From Alsobacter sp046349155 (GTDB lineage: Bacteria > Pseudomonadota > Alphaproteobacteria > Rhizobiales > Beijerinckiaceae): 64,000 nt of DNA. Within the stretch, counting starts at the first letter, position 1. Each line of letters starts with the position of its first letter. The notes under the pieces are model-generated. The model was not told where the DNA came from, searched no databases, and was given only the letters and a program-made list of their open reading frames with translations. The stretch is from the NCBI GenBank assembly GCA_046349155.1, contig JAXMCW010000001.1:930001-994000 (forward strand), in the 5' to 3' direction. A program made the translations under genes and the position numbers. Positions 17,100 through 24,396 of the stretch are shown piece by piece.

Positions 17100-17252
17100 T
17101 AATGTCCGCTCCGGGTCAATTTCTCGCATTCGGGCAGTGGTCGCCTGTGCGCCATGAGCTGACTTTCACATCGCGCCCGCAAGCGGTACTCCGAGCGCAA
17201 CGATGCTGCTGAGGTCCTATGGCCGCACCACCCACCTGTCGTGACGCGCTGC

Positions 17253-18035
17253 CTAGAGGAACGACACACCGATCGCGCCAAGGGGACCAAAGTCGGCCTG
17301 GATTACGTCTCCCCGTGCGATATCGACGGGCCTCGTGAACGAGCCGCCAAGGACGATCTGCCCCCTCTTCAGGCCGCCACCGACAGCGTGAAGCTTGTTC
17401 ACCAGCCAGGCGATACCCGCCGCGGGGTGGCCCATGATCGCGGCCGAGACGCCGGATTCCTCGATGATGCCGTTCTTCGACAAGGTCGCCCCGATCCAGC
17501 GGATGTCGACGTCCATCGGTCGGATCGGCCGCCCGCCGACCACGATCGCGCCAAAGGCCGCGTTGTCGGCGATCGTATCGGTGATCGCGCGCGGCACTTC
17601 CGTGCGGTAGTCGATGATCTCGAGGGCCGGCACAACCATCTCTGTCGCGCGCATCACGTCGTAGATGCGCTTCCCCGGACCCTCCAGGTCTTCCCCCATG
17701 ATGAAGGCGAGCTCGACCTCCAGGCGGGGCTTGATGAAGAGGTCGGCCCGGATCTGGGCACCGTCATTGAACACGGCGTCGTCGAGGATGCAGCCATAGT
17801 CCGGCTCGGTGATCTTCGACGCCATCTGCATGGCCCTGGAGGTCAGGCCAATCTTGTGCCCCACGAGCCTTGCGCCGCGGCCGATCCGCTCTTTTGCCCA
17901 GAGTTCCTGGATCTTGTAAGCGTCTTCGAGTTCGACGTCCGGCCAGGTCTTGCTGATCTGCGGGATCGGCTTGCGGTCCGTCTCAGCCTGCAACAGCGCT
18001 ATCGCGGCATTGCGCCGCTCGTCTTCGTTCAGCAC
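17253..18035 (-). CDS. 2-oxo-hept-4-ene-1,7-dioate hydratase-like (HpaH/MhpD fold)
   Basis: This 260-residue protein starts at GTG with GGAG upstream. It matches the length and pattern of HpaH/HpcG: ELWAKERIGRGARLVGHKIG, the PRLEVELAFIMGEDL metal strand (ExE), VVPALEIIDYR and KRGQIVLGGSFTRPVD. These Mg-dependent enzymes add water to a 2-oxo-dienoate from meta-cleavage of homoprotocatechuate or related aromatics. It is co-directional with and 39 bases after an intradiol dioxygenase. That pairing is odd, because intradiol products normally enter a beta-ketoadipate-type route. It may act on a maleylacetate-like or keto-acid side product. Confidence 0.85.
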   Translation of the reverse strand: MLNEDERRNAAIALLQAETDRKPIPQISKTWPDVELEDAYKIQELWAKERIGRGARLVGHKIGLTSRAMQMASKITEPDYGCILDDAVFNDGAQIRADLFIKPRLEVELAFIMGEDLEGPGKRIYDVMRATEMVVPALEIIDYRTEVPRAITDTIADNAAFGAIVVGGRPIRPMDVDIRWIGATLSKNGIIEESGVSAAIMGHPAAGIAWLVNKLHAVGGGLKRGQIVLGGSFTRPVDIARGDVIQADFGPLGAIGVSFL

Positions 18036-18074
18036 GGACTCTCTCCTGATGGGCGGCGCCGGAGCCTGCCGAGG

Positions 18075-18968
18075 TCACTTGATCGGTGCGCGCGGCAGCA
18101 CGGCTTCGCCGGGCTCCATGACGTAGGTGTAGTCCAACGCATACCAAGGCGTGGTGACGGACGGGTCGGTCGGGTGCGCCTCGTCGTGCCGCACGTAGTC
18201 CCCCAGCAGCGCCCGCGTCACCCCGAACTGCGGATCGGTGTCGATGTGGGGATCGCGAGGGTCGTAGACCTGCGAGATGAGGACCTTGTAGCCGGGCCTC
18301 ACGATGAGAGCGTGGAGGTGGGCTGGTCGGTAGGGATGCCGCCCCTGCGCACGAAGGAGCCGGCCGACGACGCCATCCGTGGGGATCGGGTACCCTACCA
18401 TCTTCACGGTCCTGAACCAGAAGCGTCCGTCCGCGTCGGTGGTGAACTTGCCGCGCAGGTTCATGTCGGCCTGGTCGGGATCCTGGTTCTCGTAGAAGCC
18501 CACGGGCGAGGCGTGCCACACGTCGACCTCCGCGCCAGTGACGGGCCGCCCGGAACCGTCCACCACGCGGGCGGTGACGAGGAGGGGATCACCCGGCGTG
18601 TCCGAGCGGACAATGGTGCCGCCGTTTTCGACCCGGGGTGAGTTCAGGCGCCAGAACGGCCCGAGCAGGGACTGCGAGGTTTCGGTATTGCCCCCGTCGC
18701 CGTTGTTCAGCAGGCACACGAGCGAGGAGACGCCGAGCGATCCCGCCATCAGCACGGCTTCGTTGTGTGTGTCCGTGGTGAGCTGGCCGATCTCGTTGAG
18801 CACGGCCGTCGCGCTGCGGAACTCGGCCTCGGTAAGCCTCACCTCCCGGACGAAGGCGTGCAGATGCCGAACGAGGGAGGTCATGATCTCTCTCAGGCGA
18901 GGATCTTCAGTGCCCTCCATCACGCGGAGTGCGTCGACGGTCACGTCGGTTTCGCTGGCGAGGATCAT
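18075..18968 (-). CDS. Intradiol ring-cleavage dioxygenase (hydroxyquinol/catechol 1,2-dioxygenase type)
   Basis: The start is ATG 18968 with AAAGGAG upstream, giving 297 residues. The N-terminal helical dimerisation domain is present (LRVMEGTEDPRLREIMTSLV), then the catalytic barrel (LLGPFWRLNSPRVENGGTIV). The iron ligands of the family are visible: Tyr in VGFYENQD, Tyr in VGYPIPTDG and the two His in YRPAHLHALI. It opens a dihydroxy or trihydroxy aromatic ring between the hydroxyls. N-terminal length and TIVRS/GFYENQ details fit hydroxyquinol 1,2-dioxygenases best. It is first in a leftward operon facing a GntR regulator. Confidence 0.9.
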   Translation of the reverse strand: MILASETDVTVDALRVMEGTEDPRLREIMTSLVRHLHAFVREVRLTEAEFRSATAVLNEIGQLTTDTHNEAVLMAGSLGVSSLVCLLNNGDGGNTETSQSLLGPFWRLNSPRVENGGTIVRSDTPGDPLLVTARVVDGSGRPVTGAEVDVWHASPVGFYENQDPDQADMNLRGKFTTDADGRFWFRTVKMVGYPIPTDGVVGRLLRAQGRHPYRPAHLHALIVRPGYKVLISQVYDPRDPHIDTDPQFGVTRALLGDYVRHDEAHPTDPSVTTPWYALDYTYVMEPGEAVLPRAPIK

Positions 18969-19000
18969 GTCGCTCCTTTGTGGTGAGCCCGGTTTCCAAA

Positions 19001-19012
19001 ATAATCGATTAT
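19001..19012. promoter_or_regulatory. Candidate GntR operator, site 1
   Basis: ATAATCGATTAT is a perfect 12-bp palindrome 33 bases upstream of the dioxygenase start. A related palindrome lies near the divergent GntR gene and shares ATCGATTAT. The pair in one intergenic region suggests repression of both directions by the GntR protein. Confidence 0.5.
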
Positions 19013-19128
19013 CTGTCAAGGAGGGCGTGCCGCCTTACGAGTCAGTCTTCGTTTGCACAGGACAGCATGTCATTCTGCTGCTAAAAAATGCCAGACTCGT
19101 GCTCCTTATAGGCCTTCCCCTTCGAGAC

Positions 19129-19143
19129 TTGATCGATTATCAA
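19129..19143. promoter_or_regulatory. Candidate GntR operator, site 2
   Basis: TTGATCGATTATCAA is an inverted repeat with arms TTGAT and ATCAA around a 5-base centre. It lies 32 bases upstream of the GntR start codon and shares ATCGATTAT with the site at 19001-19012. It is likely the autoregulatory site. Confidence 0.5.
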
Positions 19144-19174
19144 GCGAGCATCTGTAGCCTCCGGAAGGGTTTGC

Positions 19175-19918
19175 ATGAGGTCCGAAGCTGCCGAAGGGCG
19201 CGCCATCGGCGAGCCTCGACTGGCCTCAGCCGGGCGGACAACGGCACCCAGCGAGGATGCGAGCACGAAGGCTTCGTTGCTCACGGACCGCCTGAGAGAG
19301 GCCATTCTGTCGGGAGAGCTCAAGCCTGGCACGAAGATCAATTTGGCTCGTCTCCGCGAGACCCTTGGCGTCAGCCTGAGCCCCTTGCGCGAGGCGCTGG
19401 CCCGGCTGATTGCGGTCGGGCTCGTCGCGTTCCACGACAACCGCGGCTACCGGGTCGCGCCTGTCTCACGAGCAGACCTCGCTGAGATCACTCGCCTGCG
19501 CGCCGAGTTCGAGTCCCTGGCCCTGGCGGAGGCGATTGCGCACGCGGACGTATCGTGGGAAGGCGACGTGATCCGCGCCCTGCACCGGCTGAACCGGATC
19601 GAGCGCAAGGCCGACGAGACTGCGACCCTGCTCGCCTGGGAGGCCGCCCATCGCGATTTCCACCTGACGATGCTGTCCGGTTGCCGCCTGGCACATCTCC
19701 TCGATTTCTGCAGCGTGCTGCACAACCTCAACGACCGTTATCGTCGCGTCTTCCTCGCCCAGTCCGGCGGCGACAGGAACGTAGCCCAGGAGCACAGCGA
19801 AATCGCGCAAGGCGCCGTCGCCCGCGACGCGGAGTTCGCCTGCGCCCGCCTGCGCGAGCACATCCTTCGGACAGGCAAGAACCTTCAGGACCGGCTCGAA
19901 GGGCGACTTCTCCCATGA
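19175..19918 (+). CDS. GntR-family (FCD) transcriptional regulator
   Basis: This 247-residue protein has a GntR winged helix at about 30-95 (LLTDRLREAILSGELKPGTK, LGVSLSPLREALARL, FHDNRGYRVAPVS) and an FCD domain with metal-site residues in EAAHRDFHLTM and EHSEI...REH. It is divergent from the dioxygenase-hydratase operon and just upstream of a TIM-barrel gene. It probably senses an aromatic acid or breakdown product and represses the operon through the two palindromes. A GGAAGG ribosome site precedes the ATG. Confidence 0.92.
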   Translation: MRSEAAEGRAIGEPRLASAGRTTAPSEDASTKASLLTDRLREAILSGELKPGTKINLARLRETLGVSLSPLREALARLIAVGLVAFHDNRGYRVAPVSRADLAEITRLRAEFESLALAEAIAHADVSWEGDVIRALHRLNRIERKADETATLLAWEAAHRDFHLTMLSGCRLAHLLDFCSVLHNLNDRYRRVFLAQSGGDRNVAQEHSEIAQGAVARDAEFACARLREHILRTGKNLQDRLEGRLLP

Positions 19919-19933
19919 CTGGAGCGACAATCC

Positions 19934-20779
19934 GTGCGTCTTGACCCCAACCGTCTCCCTGGGCTGGGCGTCGCCCACTTCACGGCCATCGACGACGAAC
20001 CGCTCGCCTTCGTGACGATGGCCGCTGAGTCCGGCTTTTCGGCCGTTGGCCTGCGGCTGCATCCCGCCTTCCCCGGCGCTCCCTTCTACGAGATCCCGAC
20101 GGGATCCTCGTTGATGCGCGACATGCGTCGTCGCCTCGCCGATACCGGGCTGCGGGTCTACGACATCGAGTTCGTGACGGTGACCGCCGGGTTCGACCCC
20201 GCCTCGATCGCAGCCATGCTCGACAGCGCCGCCGACCTGGGGGCGTCGCGGATCAGCACGTGCGGCGACGGCGCAGACCGCGACGGCCTCGTGCAAGCCT
20301 TTGAGGCGCTCTGCGACGCCGCCGCAGAGCGCTCGCTCGCTGTGGACCTCGAAGTAATGCCGTGGCGCAGCGTCGGCAGTCTCGCCGATGCGCTGGATGT
20401 TCTCGATCGCGCCGGTCGTCCAAATGCCGGTTTGCTGGTCGACGCCCTTCATCTTTCGCGCTCGGCCGCTTCGCCCGCGGATCTCGCGCGGTGCGACCCG
20501 CGCCTGATCCGTAGCGTGCAGCTCTGCGACGCCGTCAAATCTCGACCCGCGACGAAGGAGGACCTGATCAAGGAGGCCCGTGGCGGACGCTTATTGCCTG
20601 GAGCGGGAGCGTTACCGTTGCATGAGCTGATCGCGGTGGCGCCCGACGAGGCCGCCCTCTCGGTCGAGGTTCCGAAGGTGAATTCGCCCGCACAAGAACA
20701 TCTGAACGCAGCTTTCGAGGGCGCTCAACGGGTTCTCAGGGCAAGCGATTCCGCGGAAAATCGCGGCAACCTGGCGTAG
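19934..20779 (+). CDS. Xylose-isomerase-like TIM-barrel protein (sugar phosphate isomerase/epimerase family)
   Basis: This 281-residue protein starts at GTG, 15 bases after the GntR stop. AP-endonuclease-2/xylose-isomerase-like features are visible: VYDIEFVTVTAGF, ADLGASRISTCG, VDLEVMPWRSVGSL with the metal Glu, LLVDALHLSRS and IRSVQLCDAV. These proteins bind divalent metal and isomerise, epimerise or dehydrate small sugars and keto-acids; some dehydrate 3-dehydroshikimate to protocatechuate. Near ring-cleavage genes an aromatic-supply role is possible, but residues do not settle it. Confidence 0.82.
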   Translation: MRLDPNRLPGLGVAHFTAIDDEPLAFVTMAAESGFSAVGLRLHPAFPGAPFYEIPTGSSLMRDMRRRLADTGLRVYDIEFVTVTAGFDPASIAAMLDSAADLGASRISTCGDGADRDGLVQAFEALCDAAAERSLAVDLEVMPWRSVGSLADALDVLDRAGRPNAGLLVDALHLSRSAASPADLARCDPRLIRSVQLCDAVKSRPATKEDLIKEARGGRLLPGAGALPLHELIAVAPDEAALSVEVPKVNSPAQEHLNAAFEGAQRVLRASDSAENRGNLA

Positions 20780-20973
20780 CTGGAAGTGCAGCCCGTGCGA
20801 CGACGGCTCAACCTATAGCCAATCTGGAGAGCCGCCTTGCGGCATAAGCGGAAGCGGAGCATTCGTCCTACGCCGGACATTAGATGTGGAGGGGTGCGCC
20901 GGATCCGTCCGCCTAGCAAACGGTCCGGCCGGGTAAGATCATTCTACTCCCGGAGTGTCGGCGTCGCTCTCAT
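20780..20973. other. Intergenic, nothing recognised
   Basis: No gene, repeat or convincing terminator is seen between the TIM-barrel gene and the MliC-like remnant. Confidence 0.4.
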
Positions 20974-21180
20974 TCAACGAGTGGCGCAGGTTTCGCTTGT
21001 CCCGTCCCGGATGAGAGTCGCGCTTCGGCCCTTGGTCCAGAATGTGACGGCTCTGTCCACATAGCGCCCGCCATCGGCGGACGGCGCTTGGTGCAAGGTG
21101 ACGACCTTTCCGGAACCGAGATCCACGCTGCCGCGTGCGAAGCGAAAGTCCCGGTGCGTCGCTGGGCTCCCACATCCCAA
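20974..21180 (-). pseudogene. MliC-like lysozyme-inhibitor C-terminal fragment
   Basis: The frame reads FARGSVDLGSGKVVTLHQ, then SADGGRYVDRAVTFWTKGRS and a late Cys, ending TCATR. That matches the C-terminal half of MliC proteins (SxGxRY, FWTKG, final Cys), which are exported inhibitors of c-type lysozyme. The expected signal peptide and Y-x-C first strand are missing: a stop codon lies just upstream and only a TTG could start it. It is therefore probably a truncated gene. Confidence 0.45.
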
Positions 21181-21304
21181 CTTTCAGTAAGACGCTGCCT
21201 GAATAGGATCGCGTCGTGCCCGCGTCCGAAGAAGGGGTGATTTCCTGCCGAAGGTGTGTGAAGCTTGGCTTCGGAGTTCTTTCGGAAATTCCCCCGGTAC
21301 GTGA

Positions 21305-22834
21305 ATGGGCCTAACTGTTGACGCCCGAGACTTCCATTTCGCAGGCTTTCGGCTGGAGGCGGCTCGCGGTACGCTGACCGGCCCGGACGGGCGGGACCAC
21401 CGCATCCGGCCGAAGTCATTCGCGCTCCTTGTTCATCTCCTCGAGAACCCGGGCCGGCTGCACGGCCGGGAAGAGCTCCTGGATGCTATATGGCCGGACG
21501 TCGTCGTGAGCGACGACAGCCTCACCCAGTGCGTCAGTGAACTTCGCAGATGTTTCGGGCCAACAGCGGATGCTATCCTGAGGACGCTGCCGCGCCGCGG
21601 CTATATGCTCGTCGTCGACGTCGAGGTGCGCGCGTGGACCATCCCGTCGGCGGCTCCAGCGCCATCCGTCTCGGCATTCCTCCGGACGACAGAAAAGCGA
21701 TCGCCCGAGGAAGCGCGGTGCGCCTCCGTTCTTGTCGAGATGCCCGACGGTTCATCTGGCCCCGAAGTTGGCGTGCTGGCGTCTGTTTCGGTCGAGCTAG
21801 CGCGATACGAGGACCTGCGGGTCCGGCGGGCAGTAGGCAGCGACCCACTGGACTACCGCATCCGGTGCGTTGAAACATTGGCGGACGGATCTACCCGTCC
21901 GCTCGTCGTTCTCGAGGACGCCCTCCACGGCTCCGTGGTCTGGACTGACTATCCCACCAGACCCGGCGATGAGACCGCAGCAGAGGGGAACGCCTTTGAA
22001 ATTGTTGCCAACAGAATTGCTCGCCAGATCGCGTTCGATAGCCGGCGAAAAGCCCGGGAGAAGCTGACCGACCTGCGCAACGCCCGCGACCTGTGTCTGC
22101 TGGCGAGCGATCATCACCAGCGCGCGACCGAGCAGGACACGGTCATGTCGCTCGAACTCCTGCGCGAGGCCATTGCCCTCGACCCTGCCTATCCGCAGGC
22201 GCATGCTTGGCTCGCCTACGCCACGCAGCGCGGTTTCACGCAGGGCTGGGGGCCGGTGCGCGGCGTCGCCGCACGGGACGCCGCGATGACAATGGCCCGC
22301 GCGGCCGTCGCGCTGGCTCCCTATTCACCCTTGTGCCTGTCACGGCTCGCCTATTGCATGATGCTGCACGGCCTCTGGAGCCAAGCCGAAATCACGGCGC
22401 GCATGGCACTGAACGGCCCCTTCCGAGGCGGCATCAACGTTCGCGTTACCTGTTGCGAGGTGCTGGCCCACGCCTCGCCTGGAGACGAATCGGTGGACTT
22501 GATGAAGGCGACGATCAGGCTCGATCCCTTCTGCGCGCCGACCGTCTATTCGGTCCTGGGGCGATGCCTTCTGATGGCCGGCCGCCCCGATGAGGCGCTG
22601 CCTCACTTGCAGCTCTGCGCCGCTCGCCTCCCGGACTACGCGCCCTGCCACCATTCCCTGGTGATGGCCTTCGTCGAAACCGGTCAACTGCCAGACGCCG
22701 TCCGCGCCTGGAGAGACGTGCAGCGCCTGCAGCCCGGATGGGATCCGCATGCGGGAACAGGGCCCTGGTTCTTCCGCCGCCCGGAGGACGAACGGAGAAT
22801 GTTGAAAGCGGTCAACGCCGTCCGGGCGATGTAG
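21305..22834 (+). CDS. Winged-helix (OmpR/CadC-type) regulator with TPR-like C-terminus
   Basis: This 509-residue protein has a Trans_reg_C DNA-binding domain at residues 8-105 (RIRPKSFALLVHLLENPGRL, HGREELLDAIWPDVVVSDDS, LTQCVSELRRCFG, RTLPRRGYMLV). No receiver domain precedes it. The rest is helical with TPR-like repeats (LELLREAIALDPAYPQAHAW, YSPLCLSRLAYCMMLHGLWS, GRPDEALPHLQLCAARLPDY). No transmembrane helix is obvious, so unlike CadC it seems cytoplasmic. The pattern resembles adenylate-cyclase-like or HilA-type regulators in rhizobia. It stands alone and its targets are unknown. Confidence 0.85.
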   Translation: MGLTVDARDFHFAGFRLEAARGTLTGPDGRDHRIRPKSFALLVHLLENPGRLHGREELLDAIWPDVVVSDDSLTQCVSELRRCFGPTADAILRTLPRRGYMLVVDVEVRAWTIPSAAPAPSVSAFLRTTEKRSPEEARCASVLVEMPDGSSGPEVGVLASVSVELARYEDLRVRRAVGSDPLDYRIRCVETLADGSTRPLVVLEDALHGSVVWTDYPTRPGDETAAEGNAFEIVANRIARQIAFDSRRKAREKLTDLRNARDLCLLASDHHQRATEQDTVMSLELLREAIALDPAYPQAHAWLAYATQRGFTQGWGPVRGVAARDAAMTMARAAVALAPYSPLCLSRLAYCMMLHGLWSQAEITARMALNGPFRGGINVRVTCCEVLAHASPGDESVDLMKATIRLDPFCAPTVYSVLGRCLLMAGRPDEALPHLQLCAARLPDYAPCHHSLVMAFVETGQLPDAVRAWRDVQRLQPGWDPHAGTGPWFFRRPEDERRMLKAVNAVRAM

Positions 22835-23135
22835 TCGACTGCGCGTGAGTTTTCCGCGGTTCGATCCAATCCCGAGGCGGACCGTAACGGGCACGGCTTC
22901 AGGCAGCCAAGCCTCGTGCGGCGCACGTGCCGGCAGACCCCCGGCGGCGTCCGAACGATTTCCGAAGAGGTCTGTCAGGCGCTTTCGGAAACACTTCGCG
23001 CGTCATTCAGGACGACGCATCACGGTGAGCTCATAAGGCCGCTCATCCGCGGAGAACACCTGCGGAGCGGCCCCCGCCGCGCCACCGCAGCGCCTTGTGC
23101 AAGCCGGTGCTCACCCCCTTGATCCGAGACTGAAC
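22835..23135. other. Intergenic region, no gene seen
   Basis: About 300 GC-rich bases with no supported gene. The promoter of the two exported-protein genes that follow must lie here. Confidence 0.4.
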
Positions 23136-23486
23136 ATGAAAGCCATCCCCATCCTCGTCGCCAGCTTCGGCCTCGCGGCAGCGCTGTCGGCGCCGGCCAG
23201 CGCGGCGCCGATCGCGAGCTTTCCGGGCAACTTCGCCGCCGCAGCGTCAAGCGCCATCGTGACGGTATCCGGCGGCTGCGGCCCCTACTCCTGGCGCGGT
23301 CCGTGGGGCCACTGTCGGGACACGCCCTATTCCGGTCCGCTGCCGGGCGGGGGATGGGCCGGCGGACCGCAGCGGCCAGCCGACTACTTCGGCAATGGCT
23401 GCCCTCCCGGCTACTGGCACGGCCCCTGGGGTCACTGCCGCGACACGCCGTATCACGGCCGGCTGCCCGACGGGTCCTGGAAGTGA
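23136..23486 (+). CDS. Small exported Gly/Cys-rich repeat protein (GCG_CRPN type)
   Basis: Start chosen at ATG 23136, where a clean signal peptide begins (MKAIPILVASFGLAAALSAP, cleavage after ASAA). The 116-residue product has two copies of one unit: CGPYSWRGPWGHCRDTPYSG and CPPGYWHGPWGHCRDTPYHG, each followed by LP-G-W. A GGCG prefix precedes the first copy, as in the GCG_CRPN class of small secreted proteins common in Methylobacteriaceae. Four cysteines could form disulphides. Function is unknown. Confidence 0.82.
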   Translation: MKAIPILVASFGLAAALSAPASAAPIASFPGNFAAAASSAIVTVSGGCGPYSWRGPWGHCRDTPYSGPLPGGGWAGGPQRPADYFGNGCPPGYWHGPWGHCRDTPYHGRLPDGSWK

Positions 23487-23527
23487 TCTGCAACAATCCT
23501 CGACCTGATCCACATCGGAGTTCCCCC

Positions 23528-24037
23528 ATGTTCAAGACCACGCTTCCGGCGGCAGCGATCGCGGTGGCCCTGTTCGGCCTTGGCCAGGCCCAGGCGCAAA
23601 CCGCCCCATCCGCTCCCGCGCAACCCGAGCAGATCCAGATCATCGAGTTGCACACCGCTCAGGACGCCGCGGCCGTGCTCGATGCGCGACTGGCCGCGCT
23701 GAAGACCGTGATCGGGATGACCGCCGAGCAGGAGAAGCTCTGGGCGCCGCTTGACGCAGCGGTCCGCCAGGTCGCGCGGAACGCGGCGGACCGGCGCCTC
23801 CAGCGCGAAGGAGCCGCCCAGCCACAGGATTTCGTCGACATCCTCGTCCGCAGCGCCGATGCCGAGGCTGCCCGGGTGGCCGACGTCAAGGCGGTGAGCG
23901 CCGCTCTCAAACCGCTCGTCGTTTCTCTGTCCGAGGCCCAGCGCAGGCGGATTCCCGCCTTCCTCGGCATGCGCGAAGGCCGCTACGGCCAGCCGCAGCC
24001 GCTGGCCGAGCTCTGGCTCTTCGAGGACGAGAACTAG
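23528..24037 (+). CDS. Periplasmic Spy/CpxP-like (LTxxQ) protein
   Basis: This 169-residue protein has a signal peptide (MFKTTLPAAAIAVALFGLGQ, cleavage near AQAQ-T). The helical mature part has DARLAALKTVIGMTAEQEKL and LSEAQRRRIPAFLG, a degenerate pair of LTxxQ-type boxes as in Spy/CpxP envelope chaperones. It follows the repeat protein by 41 bases on the same strand and may be co-transcribed with it. A role in envelope stress is plausible. Confidence 0.78.
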   Translation: MFKTTLPAAAIAVALFGLGQAQAQTAPSAPAQPEQIQIIELHTAQDAAAVLDARLAALKTVIGMTAEQEKLWAPLDAAVRQVARNAADRRLQREGAAQPQDFVDILVRSADAEAARVADVKAVSAALKPLVVSLSEAQRRRIPAFLGMREGRYGQPQPLAELWLFEDEN

Positions 24038-24092
24038 GCCTAAACAAGGCGAGCCGCCCGCCCCCGCACCGACTCCAGCACAAGAGAGTGCC

Positions 24093-24361
24093 ATGTACCT
24101 GGCCCTTGTTCTGACGATCATGCTGCTTGCGCCCCTTGCGTCGATAGCCGGGCATGCTGCTTGGACTGACTGGGGCGGCTGGCCCGCTCGTGTCGCGACG
24201 TGGTTCGTCTTCTGGGGCGTGGGCGTGAGACTATTGCCCTTGCCGGCCTCCAGCACGTCCGTAACAGCGAGTGAACCACGAACGAGACCATAGCGATGGC
24301 CTCCGACCTGGCAGGCGGTGCCATCGTGCTCCTCTCCTTGCTCGCGGGCTCTGCCCGCTGA
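24093..24361 (+). pseudogene. Frameshifted small membrane protein gene
   Basis: From ATG 24093 the frame reads a hydrophobic N-terminus and VATWFVFWGVGVRLL, then loses sense. One frame over it resumes as ALAGLQHV (from about 24239), and further on LAGGAIVLLSLLAG up to a TGA at 24359-24361. A known family of roughly 90-residue membrane proteins has WFVFWxVGVRLLLAGLRQ followed by GFANLAxGAxxLLSL, so the pieces look like one gene broken by indels and a stop. Family identity is from memory. Confidence 0.45.
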
Positions 24362-24396
24362 CCGCTTCTTCCACTGCGAACTCAGGAATTTTCGTC

